A DNA stretch of 64,000 nucleotides from assembly GCF_027052235.1 (NCBI RefSeq), contig NZ_JALUFF010000047.1:1-64000 (forward strand), given 5' to 3'. How positions within the stretch are numbered: the first letter of the stretch is position 1; every line of letters starts with the position of its first letter. Both the position numbers and the translations under genes were made by a program. The notes beneath the pieces were generated by a model that did not search any database, was not told the origin of the DNA, and saw nothing but the letters and a program-made list of their open reading frames with translations. This DNA comes from Thermococcus sp. (GTDB taxonomy: Archaea; Methanobacteriota_B; Thermococci; Thermococcales; Thermococcaceae). This document shows, piece by piece, positions 27,566 to 36,526 of the stretch.

Positions 27566-28768
27566 ATGAAAGACCCCTTCGGGAAGGATGCTGAAAGGCT
27601 CATCAGGGAGGAGTTCGGCGACCTGCTCACACTGCTCCAGAGGATACCATCGAGCATGAGCGTTGAAGATGTGCTAACTCTCATCGAGTGGGTGCTCACC
27701 TCAGATGAACCCCCCGAGGAACTCCTCAGGAGAGGGCCCCTTGAGGAAACCAAGGACGTCTTCAGATTTTACGCAATACTCGGGGCCTTGGCCCTCTCTC
27801 CCTACGGCATAGAACTTGAACTGGTTGAGAATGCCCTCGTGAAGCTCTACGGGAGAAGGGTTGAGGGAAGCGACCTCTCGGAAACGATGCTCAAGGTTGA
27901 GGAAATCAAACCCGGCGATGTTCCGGAGAGGGACAGGAAGATACTCGAAAAGCCGATGGATAGGAACGTTGACCCCTCCGATAGGGAAAGGAGAAAGCTC
28001 AGATACAAGATGGAACTCAAAGAGTTCTTGGAGCTGTGGGACGGCTCCCTTAAGGAGGTTTACATAAGGGGAGGCTACGCCTATCTCACGCAGGAGACCG
28101 CCCTCCAGCTCTGGGAGAGGGCCTTCGCGAGGAGGATTGAGAGAGCATCCCGACTGCTCTCAGAGATGAGCGACGAACTGCCCGGATTTTACGAGAAGTT
28201 AAGGGAGAAGTTAAGGGAGATTGCCGAGAAGCACTTCAGGGAGAGGCTTGAAAAGCTCGGGAAGGTGGGTGCTCAGCCCCTCCGCTTCGACCTCTTTCCA
28301 CCCTGCGTTAAGGAAGCCCTGAAGGGAGTCCCAGCCGGCATGAGGAACTATGCAATAACCGTTCTTCTCACGAGCTTCCTGAGCTATGCGAGGATATGTC
28401 CCAATCCACCCAGAAAGGACATCCGGGTTAGGGACTGCGTCGAGAGCCTCGACATCATTGAGAGGGAGATACTCCCGGTCATAATCGAGGCGGGAAACAG
28501 ATGCACGCCACCTCTCTTCGAGGATCAGCCCCACGAGATAAAAAACGTCTGGTACCATCTCGGTTTCGGCCTAACTGACAGGCCAACCCTTGAGGACAGC
28601 GGAAACTCTACATGGTACTTCCCGCCAAACTGCGACAAGATAAGGGCCAACGCTCCCTCTCTCTGCAAGCCGGACAAGTACTGCAGGGGGATAAAGAACC
28701 CCCTGACCTACTATCTGAGGAAACTGGCAAGGGAGGGCAGGAGAGATGTTGCTGAGGGAAGTGAGTAA
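27566..28768 (+). CDS. priL: DNA primase large subunit
   Basis: A 400-aa large subunit of the archaeal/eukaryotic primase. It binds PriS and controls initiation. The C-terminal half carries the four cysteines of the 4Fe-4S domain, in FPPCVKEAL, ARICPNPP, NRCTPPLFEDQPHEIKN and KPDKYCRGIKNPLTYYL. The N-terminal half is helical (EEFGDLLTLLQRIPSSMSV). It overlaps priS by 23 nt. AT-rich boxes at about 27496-27515 probably serve both this gene and the divergent KaiC-like gene. Confidence 0.93.
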   Translation: MKDPFGKDAERLIREEFGDLLTLLQRIPSSMSVEDVLTLIEWVLTSDEPPEELLRRGPLEETKDVFRFYAILGALALSPYGIELELVENALVKLYGRRVEGSDLSETMLKVEEIKPGDVPERDRKILEKPMDRNVDPSDRERRKLRYKMELKEFLELWDGSLKEVYIRGGYAYLTQETALQLWERAFARRIERASRLLSEMSDELPGFYEKLREKLREIAEKHFRERLEKLGKVGAQPLRFDLFPPCVKEALKGVPAGMRNYAITVLLTSFLSYARICPNPPRKDIRVRDCVESLDIIEREILPVIIEAGNRCTPPLFEDQPHEIKNVWYHLGFGLTDRPTLEDSGNSTWYFPPNCDKIRANAPSLCKPDKYCRGIKNPLTYYLRKLAREGRRDVAEGSE

Positions 28769-29780
28769 GGAGGAGAGGAAGCTCTACTACAAGGGCGAGT
28801 GGGACGCTGGCAGGATACCCGACTTCATACTCGACACCCTTGAGCTGAGGGAGTTTGGCTTCGACCACACCGGCGAGGGCCCGAGCGACAGGAAGAATAC
28901 CTATTCCGACGTTAGGGATCTTGAGGACTATGTTAAAGCGACGGCACCCTACGCGATATACTCCTCCGTTGCCCTCTACGAGAACCCGGAGAGAATGGAG
29001 GGCTGGAAGGGTGCCGAGCTCGTGTTCGACATAGACGCCAAAGACCTCCCCCTCAGGCGCTGTCAGAACGAGCATCCGAGCGGTCAAGTATGCCCCATCT
29101 GCTTGGAAGACGCCAAGGAGCTCGCGAGGGACACTGTGGTTATCCTGAGGGAGGACTTCGGGTTTGATAACGTCCACATAGTTTATTCGGGTAGGGGCTA
29201 TCACATCAGGGTTCTCGACGACTGGGCTTTAAGGCTTGACACAAAGGCGAGGGAGAAGATTCTGGCCTATGTAAGTGCCTCAGAGGAGGTTACCTTTGAT
29301 GATATTCAGAGCAGGAGGATAATGCTGTCCTCTGGCTACTTCAGGGCCTTTCGCCTGCGCTTCGGCTACTTCATAGAGAGGGCCAGCCTAAACCACCTCC
29401 TAGGCATAGGGCTGAGAAAAAGCCTCGCCGAGAAACTTCTTGAGGAGGAAACAAGGAGGAAAATCGTCGAGAGCTTTGTTAAGAAGGGCCTCCTTGCCTC
29501 TTTCCCGGAGGGCACAGGCTATAAGTCGCTCCTCAGGCTCTTTGGCCTCTCTTCCACCTTCTCAAGGGCATACTTTGACGGTCGCGTTACCGTTGACGTG
29601 AAAAGAATCCTCCGCCTTCCTTCGAGCCTCCACTCCAAAGTTGGACTAATCACGACCTACATCGGCTCCAGTGAGAGAAAGCTTGAGCGGTTCAACCCCT
29701 TCAGGGATGCTGTTCCAAAGTTCAGAAAAAAGGAAGTCGAGGAGGCCTACAGGGAGTGGCTAGAGGAGCATGGTCAATGA
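28746..29780 (+). CDS. priS: DNA primase small (catalytic) subunit
   Basis: A 344-aa catalytic primase. The catalytic acids are in ELVFDIDAKD (DxD), with a third Asp likely in FDDIQSRRIM. The zinc knuckle is RRCQNEHPSGQVCPICLED, and YSGRGYHIRV is the nucleotide-binding SGRGxH motif. Start and end overlap neighbours (23 nt with priL, 4 nt with the DMT gene), so all three genes are one transcription unit. In Thermococcales this enzyme can also make long DNA strands. Confidence 0.94.
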   Translation: MLLREVSKEERKLYYKGEWDAGRIPDFILDTLELREFGFDHTGEGPSDRKNTYSDVRDLEDYVKATAPYAIYSSVALYENPERMEGWKGAELVFDIDAKDLPLRRCQNEHPSGQVCPICLEDAKELARDTVVILREDFGFDNVHIVYSGRGYHIRVLDDWALRLDTKAREKILAYVSASEEVTFDDIQSRRIMLSSGYFRAFRLRFGYFIERASLNHLLGIGLRKSLAEKLLEEETRRKIVESFVKKGLLASFPEGTGYKSLLRLFGLSSTFSRAYFDGRVTVDVKRILRLPSSLHSKVGLITTYIGSSERKLERFNPFRDAVPKFRKKEVEEAYREWLEEHGQ

Positions 29781-30622
29781 GGGGAAAGGCCGAGATAGTT
29801 GCTTCCATGCTCATCTGGGGAAGCGTTGGGATATTCTCACGCCTTTCAGGGTTAAGTGGTCTTGGGGTGGCGTTTGCCAGGGTTTCGCTCGGCTCGATGG
29901 TTCTCCTGCCCGCCCTACTATTTAGGGGGAAGCTCAAGAAAGCATTCGAGACGTTGATGGAGAGAAAACTTTCCGCTCTTCTTCTCGGCCTCGTGCTGGC
30001 CCTCAACTGGGTCTTTCTGTTCACGGCCTTCAACAGGACGACCATAGCCAATGCCGTCCTCGTCTATTACCTCTCACCCGTTATGGCAACGCTTATGTCG
30101 TGGCGTTTCCTCGGGGAGAGCATAGGAAGAAGGTGGATGCTCATCGGGATGGCCTTTACTGGCTTTCTGATAATAGCCCTCGGCAACGGCTTTGATGTCG
30201 GGAGCAAGGACTTTCAGGGGGTAATCCTCGCCCTGATTGCCGGGTTCTTCTACGCCATGATACCGAACCTCGGGAGGGCTATGCGTGACGTTGACGGTGA
30301 GGTTCTGACTTTTCTCCAGCTTGCCCTGGCGTCTCTCTTCCTCCTGCCATTTGTCCTGTTCCTCCCCGTTGGAAAGCCAGTTCCCTGGGCGGTTGCCATC
30401 TTAGTCCTCGTCCACACAGTTCTGGCCCTCTACATCTACATGGACGGCCTCAAGAAGGTTGAAGTAAACGAGGTTGCCCTCCTCAGCTACCTCGACCCTT
30501 TGAGCGCGGTGGTTTATGCCTTTCTGGTCTTTGGGGAAGTTCCAACCCTAGAAACAGCTATAGGTGGAGCTTTAATTCTGCTGGCATCTGCAATGGATGT
30601 TGTTCTGGCGAGGGGGCCGTAG
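29777..30622 (+). CDS. DMT-superfamily (EamA) transporter
   Basis: A 281-aa membrane protein with ten predicted helices as two five-helix EamA repeats (first repeat from VASMLIWGSVGIFSRL, second from VILALIAGFFYAMI). Such proteins export or import small metabolites; the substrate is unknown. The ATG at 29777 overlaps the priS stop as ATGA. The last 16 nt coincide with the 3' end of the RNase P RNA on the other strand. Confidence 0.82.
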   Translation: MRGKAEIVASMLIWGSVGIFSRLSGLSGLGVAFARVSLGSMVLLPALLFRGKLKKAFETLMERKLSALLLGLVLALNWVFLFTAFNRTTIANAVLVYYLSPVMATLMSWRFLGESIGRRWMLIGMAFTGFLIIALGNGFDVGSKDFQGVILALIAGFFYAMIPNLGRAMRDVDGEVLTFLQLALASLFLLPFVLFLPVGKPVPWAVAILVLVHTVLALYIYMDGLKKVEVNEVALLSYLDPLSAVVYAFLVFGEVPTLETAIGGALILLASAMDVVLARGP

Positions 30623-30929
30623 CCCGCCTTCTGTATGGAGGGGGCATTCGACTGAGCGGCCTACCACGGGGCTCACACCGGGAACTCATCGCCCCTCCCT
30701 CGGCCTTGCACCCCGCGGGACGGCCGTTTCACCGAATCCCCCGGGATAGTCTGCGGGTTAGCTCGGGGCTCTCGCGAGCCCCTTCGCACGCTTCATCCAC
30801 ATCCCCCGGGGGCCGTGTCGTTTCTGCGCCGTTGCCCGGCCTCTCGGCCGGTGCCTTGCGGCACCGCGGCCCCGGTGCGGTGGGCGGAACTTCCTCGGGA
30901 GCACCCCGGGAGCCCCCGACCCCCTCGCC
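30607..30929 (-). ncRNA. rnpB: RNase P RNA
   Basis: The catalytic RNA of RNase P, about 323 nt, GC-rich and without a plausible ORF. Ends are set by the perfect 10-bp P1 stem: 5' GGCGAGGGGG at 30929-30920 and 3' CCCCCTCGCC at 30616-30607. Conserved blocks follow in order on the minus strand: GAGGAAGTTCCGCCCACCG, GAAACGACACGG, GATGAGTTCCCGGTGTGAG, and CAGAAGGCGGGCTAC near the 3' end. A TATA box is in place upstream. The 3' end lies inside the last codons of the DMT transporter gene. Confidence 0.93.
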
Positions 30930-30950
30930 AGAGGGGGTTAAGGAATGGAT

Positions 30951-30960
30951 AATAAAAAGG
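30951..30960 (-). promoter_or_regulatory. RNase P RNA promoter TATA box
   Basis: CCTTTTTATT on the minus strand is 22-31 nt before the predicted RNA 5' end at 30929, the standard archaeal spacing. It fits in the short gap after the stop of the surface-protein gene (30966). Confidence 0.7.
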
Positions 30961-30965
30961 TTTGG

Positions 30966-32573
30966 TCACTTCTTTGGCAAGGAGTCCCTCTCACGGAACT
31001 TCGGAATTCTGGGTTTCCTGAACCTCCCGAGGGGAGAGCGACGCTTTGGTCTTGGTCTCTTGTACTTCTCCCCTCTCCGCCTGTAATACCATACTCCAGC
31101 TAAGAAAGCTACCACAAGCAGTAAGAGTATTAGAGCAATCCACGTCGAGCTTTTTCCTCCTTCAGCCCGCTTCTCAGTGCTTGACGTTGTGGACGTTCTT
31201 GGGGGCCTTGGACTGGCTGTTGAGGTGGTTGAAGATGTCGGCGCTGGGGTTGTCGCACGAACGCTACCGTTTATGGTGCTTACGTGACCGTTGGCCTTCA
31301 AGGCGAAGGAGTAGGAAACGTTACCCGGCGGAATTTGGAAGACCATCTTCAACGTGCTGTTGCCGGGAGGGATTTTGTGGACTATGGAGTCCTTGTAGAG
31401 GGTCTTTCCTCCCTCAGAGATACGGTAGGACAACATAGCCTCAACGGTGTCACCGGGATTGAAAATTGAGAGAACAAAGGAAAGCCTGCCGTTGGAATAG
31501 TCCGCTTTGAGATTGACTATCTTTGGAGGGGCGATTACCTGGTATTTAACCTCACTGCTCCCCACGAGTCTGTCCCCAAGGAAGAGTCTGACGTGGGCCG
31601 TGAGATTGCCCCCGACGTTGGTTGGAAGTGGGAGCTCAAAGACCCCTGTTCCGGGTGAAAGGTTCAGCTCCTTTGAGCTCTTTCCAACGCTCTCGTTTCC
31701 TCGAAAGACCTCGACTTCGAGCCTGACCTTGGCCTTTCTCTCCGATAGAATCGTCACGTAGAGCCCGTTCTTTTCATTGGGCTTTACTCTGTCTCTCTGA
31801 AGCGAAATGCCCGCGAGCTTAATTCCAACGAGGACTGTGAAGTTCTTGGTGAAGGTGTAGCTTCCTCCCCCTCCAGAGAGGGAATACTTGAGTGTGTACC
31901 TGCCTTCAGGATAATGAAGCCCTATCGGAACCGTGAACTTTATCAGAGAATCGCCAGGGGAAACTCTGATGCGCTCTGTTTTTGAGTAATACCTCTTTCC
32001 TCCTCTCTCCAGGGAGACGCTCGCGGTTACGGTAACGTTTTTGTGGCCTATGTTGAGGACGTGGGAGTACACCACAACGTTTTCACCAACGAAGGCGTAC
32101 GAGAACTGGCCCCTTCCGGGAATGTAGGTTTCGGCCCCCTTGAAGATAAGTGGTGAAGCCAGAACCATAAGTGGCACATCGGCGCGAACTATGACAACCT
32201 GTCCTCCGCTCTTCCCAAGAAACCTTAGATGGAGGGTGTAGTTGCCGGGGGTAACGTTCCCAGAACAGGTAAGGCGGTAGGCTACCCTCTTTTCCTCCCC
32301 GCTCTTCCAGCTTGAAAAGACCCGGGGGGATATCGTCAGGTTGAAGCCTCCAACTTCCCTGCCAGACTCATCCTCCACCCAGAAGCGCTGGTAACTGATG
32401 AGCGAATAGGCCAGCGGTGCCTCGTTCTTTAAGGTTATCTCGCCTTGGGCGTAGTCCCCCTTGACAACTGTAATCGTTGCGCCCGTTGTGAGCCTTCCAA
32501 ACTGAGCCGAGACGTTAGGCAGGAATGAAACAAAGAGCATCAGTGCTATCAATGGGGGTAAATACCTCCGCAT
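30966..32573 (-). CDS. Cell-surface protein with Ig-like repeats, membrane anchored
   Basis: A 535-aa protein: signal peptide (LIALMLFVSFLPNVSA), about 400 residues of beta-sandwich-like repeats (motifs such as ITVVKGDYAQGEITLKN and KAKVRLEVEVFRGNESVG, typical of NEW3/CARDB-like domains), a Thr/Ser/Pro linker, one transmembrane helix (WIALILLLLVVAFLAGVWYY) and a very basic cytoplasmic tail. NxS/T sequons are frequent, suggesting glycosylation. ATG 32573 is preferred to 32582. Its role is unknown; adhesion or S-layer support is possible. Confidence 0.75.
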   Translation of the reverse strand: MRRYLPPLIALMLFVSFLPNVSAQFGRLTTGATITVVKGDYAQGEITLKNEAPLAYSLISYQRFWVEDESGREVGGFNLTISPRVFSSWKSGEEKRVAYRLTCSGNVTPGNYTLHLRFLGKSGGQVVIVRADVPLMVLASPLIFKGAETYIPGRGQFSYAFVGENVVVYSHVLNIGHKNVTVTASVSLERGGKRYYSKTERIRVSPGDSLIKFTVPIGLHYPEGRYTLKYSLSGGGGSYTFTKNFTVLVGIKLAGISLQRDRVKPNEKNGLYVTILSERKAKVRLEVEVFRGNESVGKSSKELNLSPGTGVFELPLPTNVGGNLTAHVRLFLGDRLVGSSEVKYQVIAPPKIVNLKADYSNGRLSFVLSIFNPGDTVEAMLSYRISEGGKTLYKDSIVHKIPPGNSTLKMVFQIPPGNVSYSFALKANGHVSTINGSVRATTPAPTSSTTSTASPRPPRTSTTSSTEKRAEGGKSSTWIALILLLLVVAFLAGVWYYRRRGEKYKRPRPKRRSPLGRFRKPRIPKFRERDSLPKK

Positions 32574-32606
32574 GTTCTTCACCGCTCAAAATAGGGTGTT
32601 CAGGAT

Positions 32607-32897
32607 TTAAAGGCTACCCCTGACGGCGGGGAGCAGGAGCGCGATTCCCAGAATTCCAATCAGTACTGAGAAGATCATGTAGAGCCTGTAAACCAGCAGG
32701 CTGGAGAAGTGGGGCCTGACGATGAGGCCGATTATTGTCAGCATAACCCCATAGAGGGTCGCGAAAATGCCAAGCGAGAGCCTGAGGTCAATCCCTATCA
32801 GGAGGAGTATTCCGAAAACAGCCCCAGCAAAGACCGTAACGTGAGGCACCGTAAATGCCAGATAGTTCATGAAGGTTCTTTCCTCGCCCATACCCAT
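32607..32897 (-). CDS. Small membrane protein, three to four helices
   Basis: A 96-aa hydrophobic protein with helices at about HVTVFAGAVFGILLLIGI, LGIFATLYGVMLTIIGLIV and YMIFSVLIGILGIALLL. Its ATG at 32897 overlaps the stop of the DUF61 gene (TGATG), so the two are translationally coupled. No known domain. It may be the membrane partner of the DUF61 protein. Confidence 0.7.
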   Translation of the reverse strand: MGMGEERTFMNYLAFTVPHVTVFAGAVFGILLLIGIDLRLSLGIFATLYGVMLTIIGLIVRPHFSSLLVYRLYMIFSVLIGILGIALLLPAVRGSL

Positions 32898-33304
32898 CAC
32901 TCCGAGATGAAAGCGTAGGTTGTCGTTGTTGGAAGCTCACGCCTGACCCTCGAGAGGAGGTATCTCAGGTAGAGCCTTTCCTCCGGCTCGTCGAGGGGGT
33001 CGTAGGTTCCCAAAACCCTGTCTATCAGCTTTACCGCAGTCCTGCCCCTGACCCTGAAGTAGCCCCTGAAGTCCGTGACTATCTCAAGGACAACGGGCAG
33101 GAGGAGCTTTTCATCGTCACCCGGGTCGAGGAGCAGGGCAATCTTTTCGAGCTCGCTCCTTCTGAAGCTGTGCCAGCTCCCGTCGCGAAGTTTAACCCCC
33201 GGCCGTTCCTCGGCCAGGAGGGACTTCAGTGTTACCCTCCGTGCCGGCAGGTGGACGTTTATCCTGTATATCTCCCTGATGAGGGCGTCCTCAATTTTCC
33301 CCAT
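32897..33304 (-). CDS. UPF0216 / DUF61 family protein
   Basis: A 135-aa soluble protein of the archaeal DUF61 family: NVHLPARRVTLKSLL near the start, then VKLRDGSWHSFRRSELEKIA with a conserved Trp-His, and YDPLDEPEERLYLRYLLSR near the end. Function is not known. It is first in a two-gene unit with the small membrane protein. TATA-like TTTAAAG or TTTTATC boxes lie 20-36 nt upstream. Confidence 0.82.
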   Translation of the reverse strand: MGKIEDALIREIYRINVHLPARRVTLKSLLAEERPGVKLRDGSWHSFRRSELEKIALLLDPGDDEKLLLPVVLEIVTDFRGYFRVRGRTAVKLIDRVLGTYDPLDEPEERLYLRYLLSRVRRELPTTTTYAFISE

Positions 33305-33356
33305 GGTAGTGGGGAAACCCCTTTAAAGATAAAATTTGCTTAACTTTTAAACATCA

Positions 33357-33384
33357 AAATTCTGGGTTTGGGACTTCAGAATTT
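33357..33384. repeat. Perfect 8-bp inverted repeat between two genes
   Basis: AAATTCTG (33357-33364) and CAGAATTT (33377-33384) are separated by 12 nt. The repeat is downstream of the DMT transporter stop (33405) and just upstream of the DUF61 promoter, so it may be an mRNA 3'-end hairpin or a regulator site. Confidence 0.45.
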
Positions 33385-33404
33385 AACTTATAATGTCAAA
33401 GAAT

Positions 33405-34262
33405 TCAGCGGATTTCCTCTTCCTCAACACCTTTTGAGTGGACTATTATTGATGCCCCAACTATGAGAACCGCGCCTATAATCTGTGGCGGAGTCAGCTT
33501 TTCCCCGAAGAGGACGTATGCAAGGGCTATCGCAACAACGGGTTCGACCGTTGCCACTATGCTGGCTCTGCTAACCTCAACCTCCCGGAGTGCGTGGTTG
33601 TAGAGGACGTAGCCGAGAAAGGTCGGAAAAAACGCCAGTCCGAGAAGGTAGGGGATAGCCCCTGATGGGACTGAAAACTTTGCAAAGGGGGCCAGGTAAA
33701 GCAACCCGAAGAAGAGCGTCATGAAGAGAACCCTCTCGGGTCTCTCGTCCCTGACACCGAACTTTGCCAGGATTCCATAGAGGGAGTAAACGAAGCCAGT
33801 GCCTACCCCCGTGATGAGGGGCAAAAGGCCCACATTGAAGTTCACGTTACCAGCGACGAGGACGACGCCGAGCATGACCATAATGAGGGAAACCGCCTTC
33901 TCGGCCGTTATCGGCTCCCTGAAAATTAAACGGCCAAGCAACACAGAAAATGCCGGGGCGGTGTAGACCAGAAGGACGGCGAAACCGACCGATGAAATCT
34001 TGACGGTGTAGAAGTAGAGGGTGTAGAAGGCAAAGACACCAACGAGGCCGTAGATTGCGTAGAAAGAGAGCCTTCTTCTTGTAAAGGGGTTCTCGTGGAG
34101 GAAGAGTGCTATGTAGGAGCCGAGGATTATGAGGGCAAAGAGAACCCTCCAGAAGACCATTGTGAAGGAGTCAACTCCGTAGCGGTAGATGTAGGTGGCG
34201 AATATTCCCAGGGTTCCCCACATACTCGCAGCGAGAAAAACCAAAAGGTAACCGCGTTTCAT
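33405..34262 (-). CDS. DMT-superfamily (EamA) transporter
   Basis: A 285-aa protein with ten predicted helices in two EamA repeats (first LVFLAASMWGTLGIFATYIY, second GLLPLITGVGTGFVYSLYGI) and an acidic C-terminal tail. Substrate unknown. It follows nadE by 9 nt and may be in one operon with it. It is only distantly similar to the other DMT gene at 29777-30622. Confidence 0.82.
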   Translation of the reverse strand: MKRGYLLVFLAASMWGTLGIFATYIYRYGVDSFTMVFWRVLFALIILGSYIALFLHENPFTRRRLSFYAIYGLVGVFAFYTLYFYTVKISSVGFAVLLVYTAPAFSVLLGRLIFREPITAEKAVSLIMVMLGVVLVAGNVNFNVGLLPLITGVGTGFVYSLYGILAKFGVRDERPERVLFMTLFFGLLYLAPFAKFSVPSGAIPYLLGLAFFPTFLGYVLYNHALREVEVSRASIVATVEPVVAIALAYVLFGEKLTPPQIIGAVLIVGASIIVHSKGVEEEEIR

Positions 34263-34271
34263 GGGGTCACC

Positions 34272-35036
34272 TCAAAAAGAAGGTCCGGTTGGAAGCCTTC
34301 TCTTGTGCTCGCTTGACTTTACGAGGTTCTCCACGTGTTCGACGGTTTCAACGCTTATTCCAAGCTCCCCTGCAATCTTCTCCTTTGGCATCTTTAGGTC
34401 TACCAGACGCCAGAGTATCTCATCGAGGAGCCGGTAGCTTATTCCCAGCTCGTCTTCGTCCGTCTGGCCCTCCCAGAGGCCAGCCGTTGGCTTCTTCTCG
34501 ATTATCCTCTCCGGGACTCCGAGGAGCTTCGCTATCTCCCACACTTCAGTCTTGTAGAGGTTTATCAGCGGTGCGTAGTCGCTGGCCCCGTCGCCCCATT
34601 TTGTGAAGTAGCCAGTCAGGAACTCGCTCCTGTTGCTTGTCCCGAGGACGAGACGGTTTAGGGCGTTTGCATGGGCGTAGAGCAGAACCATCCTTGTTCT
34701 GGCCATTATGTTGCCGAGGCTCTTCTTGTCCGGCTCAAAACCGAGGGACTTGACGAACTCCTCAACTATAGGCCTTATGTTGACAACCTTGCACTTTATA
34801 CCAAGGCTTTCGCAGACGAGCTTTGCGTCCTCAACGTCTCTGTTCTCGTAGTAGGGCATTATGAGGCCGAGAACCTTTTCGCTTCCGAGGGCCTTCACGG
34901 CGAGGTATGCTGTGGTGGCACTGTCTATTCCACCGCTTATGCCAACTACAACGCCATTAGTTCCCGCTTCCCTGACCTTCTCCGATATAAAATCCACTAT
35001 TCTCTCGATGGCCTTCTCGTAATCGAGGGTTCTCAC
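34272..35036 (-). CDS. nadE: NAD+ synthase (ammonia-dependent)
   Basis: A 254-aa PP-loop enzyme that amidates deamido-NAD. The ATP loop is [36 protein letters not shown] and [17 protein letters not shown] are diagnostic NadE motifs. There is no glutaminase domain, so ammonia is probably the nitrogen donor. The GTG at 35036 is chosen because GGGGGTGAG precedes it; the frame upstream overlaps the neighbouring gene. Gaps of 4 nt upstream and 9 nt downstream suggest co-transcription. Confidence 0.93.
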   Translation of the reverse strand: MRTLDYEKAIERIVDFISEKVREAGTNGVVVGISGGIDSATTAYLAVKALGSEKVLGLIMPYYENRDVEDAKLVCESLGIKCKVVNIRPIVEEFVKSLGFEPDKKSLGNIMARTRMVLLYAHANALNRLVLGTSNRSEFLTGYFTKWGDGASDYAPLINLYKTEVWEIAKLLGVPERIIEKKPTAGLWEGQTDEDELGISYRLLDEILWRLVDLKMPKEKIAGELGISVETVEHVENLVKSSEHKRRLPTGPSF

Positions 35037-35040
35037 GAGC

Positions 35041-35496
35041 TCACCCCCTGAGGATCCTCTCAAGGCCAATCCAAGCCAGTATCGTGCCCACTATCGCGAA
35101 AATAAACGCAGGTATTGCCAAATCTGAGTAGGGGTACTCGATGGCCTTGACCTCATAGCTGTAGTTTACCTCGCCCTTAAAAACGTTTACAGTTGGCCTC
35201 TCACCGGGGTAAAGCGTGAGGTTTCCCGTCAGGTTGTATGAGGTGTAGTTTGACCCCCATGAGACCATAATGCTGGCGTTTTTGGAGCTGAGCCTCAGGC
35301 TTCTGTTGGTTACGACGTGCTCCTCGAAACTTGAGTTTCCTACGGGGTGCTCGCCGACCCCAAAAGTACCGGACTGAGAGTACGAGATTGGGTTTGAGTA
35401 GAAGACGGAAACCGCGGAAAGGACGAGGGCAAGTAAAAGAAATGAAAGGCCCAAGAGAAATAACTTGGAGCGGAAAATAATTGAGAGGGAGGGCAT
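35041..35496 (-). CDS. Small membrane protein with extracytoplasmic domain
   Basis: A 151-aa protein with an N-terminal helix ([20 protein letters not shown]), about 90 extracytoplasmic residues rich in NxS/T sequons and beta strands, and a C-terminal helix ([19 protein letters not shown]). It starts 12 nt after oppF with GGTGGTTTCA as ribosome site and ends 4 nt before nadE, so it is in the same run of genes. No family recognised. Confidence 0.68.
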   Translation of the reverse strand: MPSLSIIFRSKLFLLGLSFLLLALVLSAVSVFYSNPISYSQSGTFGVGEHPVGNSSFEEHVVTNRSLRLSSKNASIMVSWGSNYTSYNLTGNLTLYPGERPTVNVFKGEVNYSYEVKAIEYPYSDLAIPAFIFAIVGTILAWIGLERILRG

Positions 35497-35508
35497 TGAA
35501 ACCACCGG

Positions 35509-36516
35509 TCAGAACTTGCCGACGAGGTGGCACTCTGCAAAGTGGTTGTGTTCGTACTCGATGAGCTTCGGTTGCTGGACATCGCAGAGGCCCTTCTGAG
35601 TGTAGATACACCTCGGGTGGAAGCGGCAACCGGGTGGTATCTCGACGGCACTCGGAACTTCACCCTTGATTGGTAGCTCCTTGATGACGTTCCTTCTCTC
35701 GGGCTTCGGCTCCGGAACCGCCGCAAGGAGCGCTCTTGTGTAGGGATGGAGCGGATTGTCTATGACCCTTTTAGCCGGTCCCATCTCCACTATCCTTCCG
35801 AGATACATCACTGCTATCCAGTCGGCAAAGTACCTGGCCGTCGAGAGGTCGTGGGTGATGTAGAGGTAGGTGACCCCCATCTTGTCCTTGAGATCCTTCA
35901 TCAGCTCAAGGATTTCAGCACGGATCGAGACGTCGAGCATCGAAACCGGCTCGTCTGCAACCACGAACGTCGGATTCAGGATAAGGGCTCTGGCTATAGC
36001 CACACGCTGTCTCTGACCACCGGAGAGCATGTGGGGAAACCTGCTGACGTAGTCTTCTGGTGGGGTAACCTTGACCATTTCGAGGGCCTTGTAAATGAGC
36101 TCCTCGCGCTCTGCCCTCGTTTCCCCAATGCCGTGTATCAGGAGGGGCTCCTCAAGGACGTCGAATATTCTGAAGCGCGGGTTTAGAGAGGCAAATGGAT
36201 CCTGGAATATCATCTGCACTTTTCTCCTGTAAGCAAGGAGCTCTTCCTTGGTTGTTATCTCCGTGACATCCTGCCCTTCGAGGTAGATTTTGCCGTCAGT
36301 GGGTTCTAGAAGCTTGACGATGAGCCTTCCGGTCGTTGACTTTCCACACCCACTCTCTCCAACAAGGGCGAAGACCTGCTGCTTGTATATCTCAAAGCTG
36401 ACTCCATCGACGGCGTGGACAAAGCGCTGTGGCTCACCGCGGAGGCTCGCTAGGAGACCTCTCTTGAGGGGGAAGTATTTCTTGAGGTTTTCAACCTTGA
36501 GTATTGGCTCCGCCAT
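35509..36516 (-). CDS. Opp-type ABC importer ATPase (OppF-like)
   Basis: A 335-aa ATPase. Walker A is GESGCGKSTTGR, signature LSGGQRQR, Walker B ADEPVSMLD, switch ITHDLSTARYFAD. The C-terminal extension carries the four-cysteine segment typical of OppD/DppD/DppF (CRFHPRC, GLC, FAEC), which in relatives can hold an iron-sulfur cluster. It pairs with the next ATPase to drive one importer. OppF-type by its position and the VDGVSFEIYKQQ start. Confidence 0.9.
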   Translation of the reverse strand: MAEPILKVENLKKYFPLKRGLLASLRGEPQRFVHAVDGVSFEIYKQQVFALVGESGCGKSTTGRLIVKLLEPTDGKIYLEGQDVTEITTKEELLAYRRKVQMIFQDPFASLNPRFRIFDVLEEPLLIHGIGETRAEREELIYKALEMVKVTPPEDYVSRFPHMLSGGQRQRVAIARALILNPTFVVADEPVSMLDVSIRAEILELMKDLKDKMGVTYLYITHDLSTARYFADWIAVMYLGRIVEMGPAKRVIDNPLHPYTRALLAAVPEPKPERRNVIKELPIKGEVPSAVEIPPGCRFHPRCIYTQKGLCDVQQPKLIEYEHNHFAECHLVGKF

Positions 36517-36526
36517 CGTTCACACC

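Noticed and set aside
30706-31086. 126-codon + strand frame over the GC-rich region after the DMT gene
   Set aside because: The region is RNase P RNA on the minus strand, with all conserved blocks and a closed P1 helix.
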